The notes: a model not told the origin generated them from the letters alone. DNA of 64,000 bases from Rhyacophila brunnea (GCA_022495005.1 JAGYXB010000110.1:1-64000), one strand, 5' to 3'. Shown: positions 31,996 through 44,668, numbered from the stretch's first letter. Numbers and translations: made by a program.

Positions 31996-32083
31996 ATGTT
32001 CAATATAAAGAAAAGAATAGTTGCAAGTGCTGGATTCCCTTTGTTATTAATAAAACCCTAAAGTATAAAAAAAATCAATGTAC

Positions 32084-32209
32084 CTGATCAAGTGAATTTT
32101 TTGAATATGAACATCCTGGTTTCGAATCTTCGTGGCCTTCAAGACGTTCACCTTTAAAGTTATTTCGCTGGATGTCAGTCTCAGATTTTATATTAATCTC
32201 GGGAGGGTT
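32084..32209 (-). CDS. gene C, short exon type d
   Basis: 126 bp, phase 0, acceptor TTTTTCAG|AAC, donor CAG|GTACAT. 42 residues N-P-P-E-I-N-I-K-S-E-T-D...N-N-F-K-G-E-R-L-E-G...P-G-C-S-Y-S, ending L-D-Q. Aligns with gene A exon d. I-K-S-E fits the SUMO consensus. Confidence 0.75.
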
Positions 32210-32709
32210 CTGAAAAATAAATTATAATAAATAAAATATTATTAAGTTTCATTTTCTACTTCATCTTCTTCGGAACTAATAATGACAACATGAAATAGAA
32301 AGCCTGCTTGAATACTCTCAAAAGTCTCCAATATTACCAATATCGAAGGCGCATTTCAGTAACGTGTATACATTTATTGTATATACATAAATTGGAAACA
32401 CTGCGCCTCCTACATTCGCGCCCATCTTACCACTAAGCTATACGTATCCTATCTAATTGCTACGAAGTTAACTAATGTTGATTACAATACTCGTTGAACC
32501 ACTTTCAAATTGCTTTACTTATTGACAACGGCTTTTGTATTTTAAATGAATTTCCTAAATTTACTAACCGGTATCAGTATAACTCCAAATTTTTACGAAC
32601 GTACTTGAACATGCTAATAACATAAAAAAAACGTAACATTCTTTTATTGAACATACATAATTTGAAAACACTTTTGAGATAAATATATATATATATTTTT
32701 TTTAACCAT

Positions 32710-32939
32710 TTCCGATCCTAATAACATCATATTATGGGCCTCTACAGGGTGGAGGTTTTTGTATTAACAGATTTTGTTTTTACGATAAAATGGATGTTAG
32801 CCACTTGCTCAACCCATTAGGTCCATACTCTGACTCTACACAAATTTAAAAAACAATATGTGTAGTTTTCAGACCCAAGATTCGAACCTGGGACCCACGA
32901 CGTTATAGGCCGACGCTTAAGCCGCGCGGCCATCGTTGG
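32710..32939 (-). repeat. tRNA-derived SINE-A copy
   Basis: On the minus strand: CCAACGATGGCCGCGCGGCT (box A), GGTTCGAATCTTGGGTCTG (box B), a body with AATTTGTGTAGAGTCAGAGT, and a tail ending GGCCCATAATATGATG. In the gene C intron between exons c and d. Confidence 0.7.
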
Positions 32940-33106
32940 CCATAATTATTGTTACCAATAGAAAAAAACTTTTTGTACAAAAAAAAAATAAGTAACGCAA
33001 TTTAGAAATTATTCCCCCTCATCACCTTAGTCGACCTATGGACTATGTGTTATCACTGTAATGTGTCTTCGCTATATCAAAACATTACATTATTTTCAGT
33101 TTAACG

Positions 33107-33867
33107 CAGCGATTTCCAAACTGGGAGGCGCGGAGTGTTGCAAAGGGAGGCGCAAAGAGTTTAACACAACTAATGTACTCACAAGTTTGAAGTTTGCAAA
33201 TGCATAGTTTATAAAACGGCCGCTAGTTATAAACTACACATAAAAAAGTCCTATAAAAGGTTGTTTGCAAACTCTGAATTGTCTGAAAATATGGAGACTA
33301 ATTTTATAATACCTCACTTCTGTACTATTGTGAAGTGCACTGGCTATCTCGTGAAAAAATGAAATAAAAGGGTCAAATCATAATGTTAAAATTTGAAGCA
33401 AATTTATCTATTTCCTGAGTTATTGGTTAGTTTGCTAATGCACTTTTCATATTATTTTGTTAACAGTAAAAATAAGTCGCTACTTTATTTCAGGGCTATT
33501 AAAAATTTCAAATATGTGGTTGAAAGATCCTGGCCTGGGGTCCGCTTCAGAATGTGGAGCCCATGATAGAATCCATTAATTTTTGTCAATGAACGATGAT
33601 GAAATTGGTTGACTACTATTAAAATTGATTGTGTTAATAAACAAGCTCATTCGTCGCATATAAAACAAATCTTAATTAAAAAATGAATTTAATATAAGTA
33701 AGTAGTAAAAACTTGTTTACTTTTATATTTTTTTTCATTTTTTGTATTAGTAAATTGTTGACTATTTAAAAAGGTGTCTGTATTATTTTATGAAATAAAG
33801 GGGGGAGGTGCCAAGATTAGATTTTTTTAAAAGGGAGGCGTAGTAACATAAAGTTTGGAAACCACTG
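33107..33867. mobile_element. hAT non-autonomous element with perfect 8-bp duplication
   Basis: TIRs CAGCGATTTCCAAACT and (reverse) CAGTGGTTTCCAAACT; GTTTAACG directly repeated at 33099-33106 and 33868-33875. 761 bp, no transposase. GGGAGGCG occurs inside both ends. Contains a piece (TCCTGGCCTGGGGTCCGCTT) from the CATGG MITE family. In the gene C intron between exons c and d, 141 bp below exon c. Confidence 0.85.
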
Positions 33868-34007
33868 GTTTAACGTAAGATTTTTCAATGCTGAATGCGC
33901 GTGGAGGTAGTTTGGAAGAGCATTATCTTCTTCCAGCTAATATGTTAGACGAAATTGTGGGATCCATATGCTACATCTGAAGATATGGTGAACAAAATAA
34001 TACTCAC

Positions 34008-34139
34008 TTGACTGGTGCAACCAATGGCAAAGTGTGTACCTAATGCGGTAACTGCATTAGGGGATATTTCATCATGTGAGCTGCTTTCGTATATACAGAC
34101 GGTTTCTTTCTTGATTTGAACAGTATGTTCAACTTTAAC
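34008..34139 (-). CDS. gene C, short exon type c
   Basis: 132 bp, phase 0, acceptor TTTTACAG|GTT, donor CAA|GTGAGT. 44 residues V-K-V-E-H-T-V-Q-I-K-K-E-T...E-S-S-S-H-D...A-I-G-C-T-S-Q; same length as gene B exon c and alignable throughout. Two psi-K-x-E motifs (V-K-V-E, I-K-K-E). Confidence 0.75.
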
Positions 34140-34390
34140 CTGTAAAATAAAGACAATCATCAAATGAACAGACTATGCACGGGTAGACCATCGATTCCGA
34201 ACCAGATCAAATTTAAATTTATTTATTTTACAAAGAAACAACATGGTAAACAGGTTTCCATTATGTTTCTTGATCCAAAATCTGTACCTATACAGAGCGG
34301 TTATCTACAATACCTAATTGGTAACTTACTTAATTCAAAATACATCCGATTAGAATCTCTAGAACAGGAAAAATATCGGTACAAATTCAT

Positions 34391-34533
34391 TATGTGGAAT
34401 ACAGCGGCAAACACATTTAGAAAATAGCCGATAAACTGGATTATTAGTTAGGTTAACCTAACCTAACCCAAACTAACAAATAATCCAGTATATAGGGTAT
34501 TTTCAAAATGTGTTTGCCGCTGTATTCCACATA
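34391..34533. repeat. foldback repeat, ~65-bp arms
   Basis: TATGTGGAATACAGCGGCAA...ACTGGATTATTAGTTAGG pairs with its near-exact reverse complement ending TTCCACATA. The arm sequence is related to part of the dispersed palindromic repeat (AGCGGCAAAC, AATCCAGTATATMGGG). Confidence 0.7.
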
Positions 34534-35075
34534 ACCGACTAGAACCAAAGAATGTATGGAAAGTATCACATGTTAGCTGTTAGGTACTCAACGAAATTTG
34601 ACAGCTCATGTGCGGCCGTGTTAAAACCATTACGTCTGACAGTTAACTTCCAACTAACTGCTTGAATAGGTGCGACGACATAATATCATATTTATCACTT
34701 TTTTATTGATTTGGAGTTATGTGATATGTTAGAATACCCCTGCTCTGGACCGCAATGTGTGTCAGTCAAGTATAGGTGTTCTTAGCATGGTGATCGAAAT
34801 ATAACATCGTGTCTAATTGAACGCCGAGATTGGTACCTACCTAACAATTTGTAGAAACTTGTTTTTGTTGTTTTTCCAATGCGAAATGTTTGCGGCCGCG
34901 TGGATTTAAGTTTTCCTGGCCCTTTAAGGACAATGGCTTCAATACAGTTACCGCATTATACCAACCGCTAGGAATTATAAAAATAACATCCATTATTAGT
35001 GGATATAAATAAGTACTTACCTAATTTTACATCGCCATTTCCCAACTGAACTGTCAACTGAGACAACGGACAACT

Positions 35076-35389
35076 GCGGGTCTATAATATACACAAGGCT
35101 GCTTTCGGTTCGCTACGACAGCTAAGAAGGGAAGGAAAGTATCGAATTATTAACACTTGTCGTAACAATTACAATAATTTAGTTATAACTGTTACAATAC
35201 ATACGTACTATGTTTTAACAGCACCTTTCTTGGTTGTGATAAATTTTTAGACCGAGATAGACAGTTTTGACAGTTCAGACGGCTAACTTATTGTAATTGT
35301 TACAATAAGTGTTAATAATTCGATACTTTCCTACCATATTCAGCTGCCGTAGAGGACCGAAAGCAGGCTTGTGTATAGAATAGACCCGC
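35076..35389. repeat. foldback MITE, ~105-bp arms
   Basis: Left arm GCGGGTCTATAATATACACA...GTATCGAATTATTAACACTT; the right arm is its reverse complement with a few changes, ending TAGACCCGC. About 95 bp between arms. In the gene C intron between exons a and c. Confidence 0.75.
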
Positions 35390-35551
35390 TGAACTGATTG
35401 TCTAAATCTAAATACACCGCAATTTCAAAACTGGACAAACTGTAACTGAAAGCTCGACTGCACGGACAACAGAACTGACAGAAAAGACCTTTTTAATAAA
35501 TACATTGCAAAACAAACATAAAATAATATTGTACAACAAACATAACCTTAC

Positions 35552-35698
35552 TTCGTATAGTTTTGTAAATTCGTTTTCTTGCTTAATATATGGCATTTCC
35601 GTCGGTATTTTCTCGTCAGCACTGTTCCCTGGGTCATTATGATATTTTATGTTAGATTTTTGCTCGTAATAATCATCTGATTCTGTTTTTATATTCAT
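35552..35698 (-). CDS. gene C, first coding exon (type a)
   Basis: 49 codons from ATG at 35698: M-N-I-K-T-E-S-D...Y-I-K-Q-E-N-E-F...L-Y-E with donor TACGAA|GTAAGG at 35552/35551. An upstream in-frame Met (35728) is possible, but the M-[DN]-[IM]-K-T-E start is conserved. Two psi-K-x-E motifs. Confidence 0.7.
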
Positions 35699-36585
35699 TG
35701 TTATCGTCGGCCCTGTGACGTACAACAATTTTATTTTAATTATTTTTCAAGACTGTATTGCCATTATAATTAAAGGAAGGGAAATAATACCATTATTAAA
35801 AATAAATTAGAAACGGTTTAATAATAATTGTATTACTAGCTGAGCCAGCTGGCTCTCGCCAGTCTGTCTCGCTAGGTCTTGCAGACAGCTTTTCGTCATG
35901 ATGACATGGTGTTGGATTTTAATATAATTTTAAAGTATGTATAGTTGTCCCTTCGGGATGGATTTTCATTCACGTCAGACAGTTTGACATTTCGCTGGTT
36001 TGTCAGTTTTACGATTTGCATGTCGTCACTGCCAATACAAATTTGGAGTCATATGCGTAGTCTATTCTGGAGTCTGGCCTTCACAATATCGTCTGACACC
36101 ACTTCAGGCTGCTAGGCCTAGCAGAACAGCTGTCAATCGCCGATTGCTACCAATGACATTTTAATTTTAATACAATATATTATTATGTGTAGGTATGTGC
36201 ATTTAAATATGATAAATAATTATACATCTCATTCATTCGAAAAAACAACAATATTATGTGACAATCATAAAAAGCGATCCAATATATCCAAATATTAATC
36301 TCTTTCGGGACCCATTTACATAATAGAAAAAGGTTAGCAGCATAAAAAACAAATTTAAACATTGTTTTGTTTCATTGTCTATAAAAAATAAATGCTTGCA
36401 GCCATAGAATAATATTAATTAAAAAATCAAATTTTGAATTCAAAATTAACCTTAAATAATATAGTTTCCCGGTGCGGGACATTCATATCGAGACAAATGT
36501 TGATAAATAATAAAGCAATACATGTTATATCTGAGAGGAATCGACCAATTCTGATAAGAATAGGGATTTATAAAACCTAAAAATG
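35699..36585. other. upstream of gene C, nothing recognised
   Basis: AT-rich; the promoter of gene C should lie here but no leader exon is evident. Confidence 0.3.
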
Positions 36586-36589
36586 TGGA

Positions 36590-36726
36590 ATCAGCTTGAA
36601 GAGGCCTTCATCCATCAGTGGATTCATACAGGTTGATGACGATATTGACGATATAAATGGGTAGGCATATAAAATCACAAATTTAAAAAAATATAGCAGT
36701 TTATATGACTAAGAAAAGTAGAATTA
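36590..36726 (+). repeat. left part of RTE-3'-end tandem array
   Basis: One unit, AGGCCTTCATCCATCAGTGG...GATGACGATATTGACGATAT, cut at TTA (36724-36726) by the Harbinger element. The array resumes at 41361. Confidence 0.75.
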
Positions 36727-39700
36727 AGCCTCCCCCAAACCAAAGCGAATATTCGCAGCGAATTCGCAACGCCCTCGCTATCGCTGTCGCTACCGCTTGG
36801 ATTTGATGCGAATTTCGCGTTTGGCCCCACACCAAAGCGTCAGCGACGCAGCCATAGACTAAATAATTTTATTTACGCGCCAGATTTAAAATTGTAAATA
36901 TTATTAATATTTTACGCCAATTATTCTATAATTTTTATGAATTAAATATAAAAAATACACGTACACTATAGCGCTTTCAGAATTGCTACAACTTTTACCC
37001 ACTTTGCGTAAAGTGTATTTTAATTATCTGAAACAAGGTGGCAGCATTGGATGCAGCCATAGACTAAATACATATACGAATGTCAAAGTGACAGTTGTGT
37101 GTTGACAAAATGTACACGTCTTCTGAATGCTTATTACACGCTGAAGATATAATGAGATGGCGTGCGACAAATTACATCGACATTTAATATAACCTTACTT
37201 TATGACAGGGCAAGATTGCCATGGCTCATAGGTAAGATAGATTTACTCAGTTTCATAACTGCACATATTATAAATAAGCATTTACCATGAAGGGTTAACA
37301 GGATTTGAAGGTAATATGCTATTGAAATAACATGTCTCCGTTATTTGAATTGTAGGTTTTGACTATTTTGCGTTTCTACGCAGAGGGAGCGTACCAAAAA
37401 CGGGTAGGCCAAGTCTTCTGCGCAATGAGCCAGGCATCAGTAAGCAGATGCATAGGAAACGTGTCCGATGCTATAATAGCAGTGCTTAGTAATACTTACA
37501 TACAGTCGCCATACAGCGCTGACAGTCTTTAGTGTTGTGTTGATACCCTCTGATCAATTTATACAATATTACAATGTACATGTCATGTAACTAGAGTAAC
37601 TGCGCATAGACACAACAAGTAAATTACCTACTCAATAAGAATTTAACGGGAATATTATTTTGTGTCGGTAAAAATATTTTTTAATTTCAGACTTCAAGAA
37701 AGGGCAGGTTTCCCGAAAATCATTGGGTGCATTAACTGCACCCATGTGCGAATATACCCGTCATACTTGGAGACTTTCAAAAATGAGCGCAGAAAATTTT
37801 CTGTAACTGTGAAATTCGTAATAAAATCTATGTTGTTTCTGATACATTCATATTCATTACGTATAATATCATAACATGACATTTATTTTTATGCAGGTAT
37901 CTGACATGGACATTCTGGCAGTGAGTGCCAGATTTCCTTTGAGTGTTTATGACCAATTCATATTTAGTGGATCGTTGGTAAAAACTGAAATGAAACATCT
38001 ACAGAACGACAAGAATTGGGAATTTTGTTTTATTAGGGAAGTATGTTAAACTTTACTTTACTATGGCAGTACCAGTAACAAATATTTTTGTTTGGTTTAT
38101 ATTCATCCGTATTTTGTATAGGTACTTCAAAGGAATCAAAATTTTGCATAGGTATGAATATGATATTTAATGAAACAGTTTTTTAATTATTTAAATCCTG
38201 ATTTCTAATATTTTACAACTTTCAGTCGAAAACATATTCAAATTAACAGACTGTGTATATTGAAATCATTCTAGTGCCACCATAGGCCAGCCAGACTCAC
38301 TACACGGCTGCCCGCTGTTTGACCAGGGATGTGATTGAGTGTTTTTGGATAATGGACCACACCAGATCGCATAGCTACAGCAACAAGTGCAAGACCAACC
38401 GTGGCTATACATACAGTATACATGTATATATTAAATATAATTTATGTATATTTATTTATGGCTTATACACCGAAACAAAATATGTCACTTAACTGTACTT
38501 GAATATTTTTGCAGGATCATTCAATAAAAAATACTTGGTTTAGGTTAAGAAAGTTTTAATAATCATTTTTGCACAGAATACAAGAAAAATATTTATATAA
38601 TTATTAGAATTACAATGAGCTTTAAAAGTAACACGATATTGTAATAAAATGGACAAATATGAAAAAAATAACAATAAATTGTATATAGATAGGTAGACAG
38701 GGTTCAGATGATTCTGGCAGTGCAGGCGACTCATTTAGGTGTCAGTATTGTTACTTTCAAATGACAATAACACCGTTCCAATGTGATTCGGTCGTGCCAG
38801 AAGACTCTGTCCTTCCTCTATTTAGTAACCGGGCGTTTTACAACTTTAAATGAAAATTAAGTGGGTATATAGATAGTATATGTTTTCTAGTATATTATTT
38901 AATTAGGTAACTTTTTATTTCTTTATTACTTGAAATGGTGTTTATATGGTAGATGGATTATAATGGTTTTGAAATATGGTTATTTTTGTTAATTCTACTT
39001 TAACTGAGTCATTTACCTTGACAGCTGTTTCGGCACATAAACTCATTTTCGGAACATTCAACAATAATTTGTGATTATAAAAGAGCTACAGGTCACGTAG
39101 CAAATTAAATACGCTTAGTTAAATAATAAATACGTACCAAATATTTTACAAAATACACCACATACATCCATCGAATATGGTATATAAAATACAGATTCAA
39201 GTATCAAATAATTCTTGGATAAATAATGTTTATGTAAGTATATGTTTTTTTAAATACTTACATGATACTGTGTTGTATAACATTTAAATTTATATTTTTG
39301 ATTTTGATTTACATACTTAAATGTACCTACATAAATTTGTAATGTACAGTAGGTACTTAATTACATTTTTAACATTAGGAAATTACCATTATTCGATTCT
39401 ATCCACCCGCCATGTCTATAATCACCCCAACGCTGGATAGAAAGAGACATCACACAAAATTGGCTGTTTGATAATAAATGGTAGTTGAAAAATATTTTAG
39501 AGTATGATTATGTCCATAGAAACAGGTTTTAAGTCATTCATATTTGTCCGAATAATGTGTAGCAGAAAAATAGAAATTTTAAAAAGGGTCTATTCAGTAT
39601 TCACCCCATTCTACGGCAAACATTTTTCTTAATAAAATAGGTACATCAATAGAGGAATCATAAAATGGACCTTGGCCCTCGCCCACGCCTTATTCATCCT

Positions 39701-41360
39701 TGTATATTATATTATCACACTTAATGTTTTGGAAAATTCATTAACATTGTGCACAAATGCCACTTTTGTTGATTGACACTTCACTTAGTTGATCTCTTTG
39801 TTCACGTGAAGTACAATAAAAGTATGTAGCAGCGAAGAACTAGAGACCGAAAATAGTAGAAGGAGCTAGAAGAGGCTTTCATCTAGCAGTGGAATGACCC
39901 CGACTGATGTTTATGATGAAATATTATTTTATTCCTGTTAATGCCGGGGGTTTCATTTTTAATTTCTTCTGGTGCTTTGTACCTACGTTGAAAGGTTGAA
40001 GATCTTTGCTAAAATTAAATTCATCACAAAGCATTAGTATATCTCCAACATCATTCAGGTAGGTATTCATGATGATAATATAATATTATGTACTTAGAGG
40101 AGGTACCTGACCTTTATATTTACATGCACATAAAATTATTAATCTTATTGCCTAATGCAGACCAAGATATACCTACCTACATAATATTACATGAACGGAA
40201 GTTTAAGAACATCTCAATTAAGTTTAAAATGTTTGTAGGTATACAAATTAATGTGAAACAGAAAACATTGGTTATGTTAGGTAGGTACATGGAACATGTA
40301 GATATTATCTTGGTTCGCGGTCGGCACTGGGCAAAACCAGTTTATTAGCTCAATATACCTATACATAATGAAGGAAATATATACCTAGTAGGTATATAGG
40401 TACATAATATCGTTTTTGTGATTGAGGTCTCTTGAGATCAAAAAACAAACACAACCTAGGTATGTCCTACTGTAAATAACCCGATAGTAAGTAGTTAACC
40501 TTACAAAATACCACAATGACGACATGGAGTACCTACTTATCTACCTATATGTATATTATATCTTTAGCTAGGTACAATAGAAATGCTATGCTGCATAATG
40601 TTAGATGCAAAAAAATAATCTTAAAGACTACCTATCTAACCTAAAAAAATATTATCAACGAATATAAAATGGGTATTTACGTGACCGATACCGAATATGA
40701 TTGAAGTAGGTATTGTAAATGATACCTAATTATAACATTATTGATATGACTGCTCGAAAGTCGAAACCAAAACGTCAAACGATCGCAATAAGTTAGAACT
40801 GTCAGTGCACTAACAATCAAAGTTATAAAGTTTCTGTTATTAAAGGCTGTGCATGACGCAAATTAATAATATGTATTTTTTAAATATCGGGACCTTAGAT
40901 TAAAGTTATTTATTTATAATAGCGTATTCATCCTGTCAAAAAACTTTACATACTTTGGTTAGACAAAGATACCTACATAATATTATTATGACGACCTTCA
41001 TACCATTTTCAACAATTTTCCTGCCAATTTCATCCCATATCTTATCTTTCTTTCTTATGTTTTGTAGTCACTGTCAGAGAAATCATAAAGGATTGGATAT
41101 TTCCGGACCAACTCGATCAGCTGCTCAATGTCTTCGCCATTTTGATTTTACTAATTCCCTTGGCGAAATTGTCCGCCGCGAATAAATTCGCTGTCGACAG
41201 AGTTCCCGAAAATCGCAGCGAATATTCGCTGCAAATTCGCACTCAAGACGCAAGGCGGTCGCGCAAGCGTGCTCTGTCCCGTAAGCCAATACGAGCTTGA
41301 TTGGCGAATAATTCGCTGCGAATATTCGCCGCGAATATTCGCTTTGGTGTGGGGGAGGCT
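36727..41360 (+). mobile_element. complete PIF/Harbinger element, 4634 bp
   Basis: TIRs AGCCTCCCCCAAACCAAAGC and (reverse) AGCCTCCCCCACACCAAAGC continue through GAATATTCGC and into runs of GCGAATATTCGC-like words. TTA target duplication at 36724-36726 and 41361-41363. Carries a broken transposase at 37356-38041. The interior also holds a LINE 3' scrap (about 39860-39925, GCTTTCATCTAGCAGTGG). Joining the flanks at one TTA recreates a unit of the tandem array it sits in. Confidence 0.9.
37356..38041 (+). pseudogene. Harbinger transposase (HARBI1-like), inactive
   Basis: Three exon-like pieces. 37356-37488 after acceptor TTGTAG: V-L-T-I-L-R-F-Y-A-E-G-A-Y-Q...M-S-Q-A-S-V-S-R (helix-turn-helix). 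37691-37830 after TTTCAG: G-F-P-K-I-I-G-C-I-N-C-T-H-V-R-I, where active enzymes have G-C-I-D-G-T-H, so the first catalytic Asp is Asn. From 37898 after ATGCAG: D-I-L-A-V-S-A-R-F-P...V-Y-D-Q-F-I-F, with the second Asp kept. The last acidic residue region (G-D-x-x-Y) is not found, and frames shift between and within pieces. The element can only have moved in trans since this decay. Confidence 0.75.
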
Positions 41361-42060
41361 TTAGGTTGGGATAACCTTCATCCAGCAGTGGATTGATCTT
41401 GGTGGATGATGATAATGACGATATTACAATGGGTAAATATAATATCAGCAATTTTGATAAATTTAGCAATTCATATGACCGACAGTAATACAAACAACTT
41501 AGAGAGGCCTTCATCCACCAGTGGATTGATTCAGGCTCATGATGATAATGGCAATATAAATAGATATAATATCACCGATTTTAATAAATACAGCAATTCA
41601 AATGACATAAAGGAGTAGAATCAGGCATGGGAGGCCTTTATCCAGCAGTGGATTAGTTCAGGTCGATGATGATAAGGACGATAGAAATGGGTATAATATC
41701 ACAAATTTGTTAAACCTATAGTAGTAGAATCAGGTTGCGGAACCCTTCATCCAGCAGTGGATTGATGATGATGATGAAATTCAAGACTGTCAAGAATACA
41801 ATCAACGTAGAGAGGCCTTCATCCAGCAGTGGATTTAATGAGGCTCGTGATAATAATGGCATTATAAATATAAATAGGTGAATATATAATAATTCATGTG
41901 TAAGTACGGAGTACAATAAGGCTGAGGAGGCCTTCTTCCAGCAGTGGATAGGTCCAGATTGATGATGGTAAGGATGGTAAAAACAGGTAGATATTATACA
42001 ATATCACAAATTTCGTTAACTATAACAATTCGTATTCATTTATTTCATTGTTTGCAATGG
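41361..42060 (+). repeat. tandem array of RTE LINE 3' ends (six diverged units)
   Basis: AGGCCTTCATCCAGCAGTGG-type starts near 41378, 41507, 41632, 41742, 41814 and 41930. Each is followed by GATGATGATAATGRC, AATATAAAT, ATAATATCACMRATTT and CAATTCATATGAC. Spacing varies from about 70 to 130 bp. The unit start encodes E-A-F-I-Q-Q-W, the C-terminus of RTE proteins (compare 57650-58172), so the array arose from a LINE tail. Confidence 0.8.
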
Positions 42061-43300
42061 CAACTTAATATGACTATATTGTAATCTATGGAAATTAGTA
42101 GCCTAGGTAATTATTCAATAAAAAAGTGTTCGTGAACAGCCACAAAGAAGTATTTAAAAAAAATTGCTAATAGAAATTTCACATTTTTTCGATTAATTCT
42201 GCAAATTCTAAATTTGAAATCTGACACGTCAAATGAACTTGTTTTGCGAAAGAAAACAAATGACAATCTAAGTCTATTAGTTTGACAGATAAAAAGCAGT
42301 GACATGGTTTTAGATTATATTTTCGTAGTAATTAATGAGGAAAGATGTATTTATTTCTTGTAGCACGCCTATGTGCTACTTACAGATTTGAATAGTTTGG
42401 TGGAACATTAATTCTGATTTGTGAAATATAAAAAGTATTAAGTGACAATATAATCAATTTGCCGTAGATGGCTAGCAAGATGCGAAGATGTATGGTGACG
42501 GATGTAAAACGCGATTTGAAAATGATTTTATCTGTGATTGTGTCGAGTTTTATCAGATTGTGCCCGATTCAAATGGAAGTAGATTCGGGACTCCAAAAAT
42601 TGAAGTGAATTCCTTTAATAATCAACAAAACGGTGTTTAAATAAAAAAGTTGACGTATTTTCCAAAATCTCTTAGGATAATAATATATAGGAGATTCTGA
42701 TGGGATGAAAATACGTAGTTACCTAGGTAATCCGTTGTTGACATAATAATATTAAAATATGATTACCTAGGTACCGCTTTAAATAATGTAGGTAGGTATT
42801 TTAGATTTTAGAGTAAAGTTCACATATTTTATTACCACAAACACGCACACAGGGTCAAGTTTCCACGAAAGAAATGGAAAAAATGAAAGGAGTTTTAACT
42901 ACATACCTACCATTAAAACTCTTATTAATCAATGTCATGTTGACTTAGAAGTCCTTGAGATAAGGTTTGTTCTTTCTTCTTCGCGTGAGGTGTTATTCTA
43001 TTAATTTATATCCCTTTTTCTTATCGTTGGTCCTTTTTAATTTACTGGTCACAAAAGAGATGGAAAAAATACAAAATATTTTAGGTCAATAGAATAATCT
43101 TTCTGACTTCTGATTTTTTGACTTCTGATTTTTTTGACTTCTCAAGGATTGCCTGCATTCCTCACGGTATTTTGCAATACGCAAAACTTGTGGCTTCAAT
43201 TACCTACTCATATAGATGCAAATATTGGCGGCATGTTTGCTGTAATATTCCGATGCGGCATGACTAACATACACGACAGCGCGGACGACACAGACGTACA
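42061..43300. other. intergenic C-D, no gene
   Basis: AT-rich. A short tandem GACTTCTGATTTTTT occurs three times at 43100-43145. GGCATG...GACAGCGCGGA (43255-43295) recurs at 47658-47690. Confidence 0.4.
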
Positions 43301-44668
43301 CTAAGTGTACGGCCTCAGTAAGCGTTGCGTGCAGCGCGGCGCGCAGCGCAGCGTGCGGCGTTCTCTGATCTGTCCTTAGTGCACAGTGAGCGTTTGGAGC
43401 GTTTAGCCAAAGTGAAAATTTTAATAACTCTGGCTCTCTCGCGTACGGAAGTGTATTGAATGTGTTCTTGGGAGTTTATATGCAAATAGGTGTATATTAA
43501 GTAAAGCGATAGAAACGAACGTGGAACATGCTTGTCTAATAATAATAGCTACATGCATTTTACACAATGTTATAAGAGATCTCGAAGGCAATTTTGATCA
43601 TCATCCACAATAGATTTCTTAGATTTCTCTACTTAAGAACATACGGGTTCTTTCCTTGTGATAATGATAATAAAATGAATTTCCCGACTCGTTTTATTCT
43701 GGGTATGCTTTCAATGCAATCCCTGTCCACTAGAAGAGTGATTGCTCTTTTAAAGCATTTCTTTTAACTTCTTCGTGGGTTCATTTACAATCCGTAATAC
43801 TGGCAAATATTAATTTTCATGTTCCCACCAATATTACCCGTAACTCTACGGTTTTCATGATACCTCGTCGCAGGACAGATGTTATGTTTCATGATGCTGT
43901 GTATCATGCGATTAACTTATTTGATGGCACCATAAAGGTTGATTTATTTTTTATCAACTATATAATGTTAGTAAACGTGTTAAATATGTTAAATTTATAA
44001 TTATATATATCATGTTTTTTTAATATTTACATAAACACATGCTGTTTTTTCTGCTTTCTTGTTATATTAGTTGTTATTTGTAATTAAGACATTTTTATAA
44101 TTTTGCATTTATTATGTATTATGGCGCATTGGCTAATCGCTGTAATGCCGTAATACTCTTTTTCTAAATAAATAAAATAAATAATTAAATAAATAAATAA
44201 AATCATTACATTATAAATAATATTCCTACAGAATCAACTACGAATAAATTCTCAGGTAATAGACGAAACAACAGTTCTTCCGTCACAGCGCGAGATGTAA
44301 GAAACCAATTTTCAACTATTTTTTGGAAAACAGAATAACTCCGGCCTGAATAAATTTGTAATGAAATACTTAATAATACAACGAACTTTATACTAATAAA
44401 TAAAAACATTATTTTCCTTCAATTCCGACTTTTACTGCTAATTCCCTCCACCGAATAACGAAAATAATTTGCGCGCCGAACTAAACGCTGTTAAATTTCA
44501 AACTGGTTTGTCATGGGCGCGCGCGCTCGTCTGCGCGCTGTAAAAAACACAAACACCCCTGCTGTTTTTCATAGCCAGTAAGGCCACCTGCATTGCGTAA
44601 CACGTGTTTGTCCTCCACGCTGCGCGCTGCGCTCTGCACAACGCTCGTCACTGAGGCCACACACTAAG
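43301..44668. mobile_element. TIR element with GC-rich ends, unclassified
   Basis: Left CTAAGTGTACGGCCTCAGTA then GCGTTGCGTGCAGCGCGGCG; right, reversed, CTTAGTGTGTGGCCTCAGTG then AGCGTTGTGCAGAGCGCAGC. About 1.37 kb, AT-rich inside, no transposase ORF, no clear target duplication. An (AAAT)n microsatellite lies at 44165-44205. Confidence 0.6.

Larger units (their letters stand above)
29631..32083. other. gene C intron: MITE, split SINE, candidate exon
   Basis: Contains the elements listed separately at 29977-30477, 31388-31995 and 31539-31655. The rest (30480-31380) is AT-rich with nothing recognised. Confidence 0.4.

Noticed and set aside
41125..41514. 129-codon minus-strand ORF
   Set aside because: Spans the Harbinger right TIR and the tandem array, so it crosses an insertion boundary and cannot be one gene.
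41361..42060. CRISPR-like repeat-spacer array
   Set aside because: Irregular spacing, diverged units and LINE-derived sequence in an insect genome; a minisatellite, not CRISPR.
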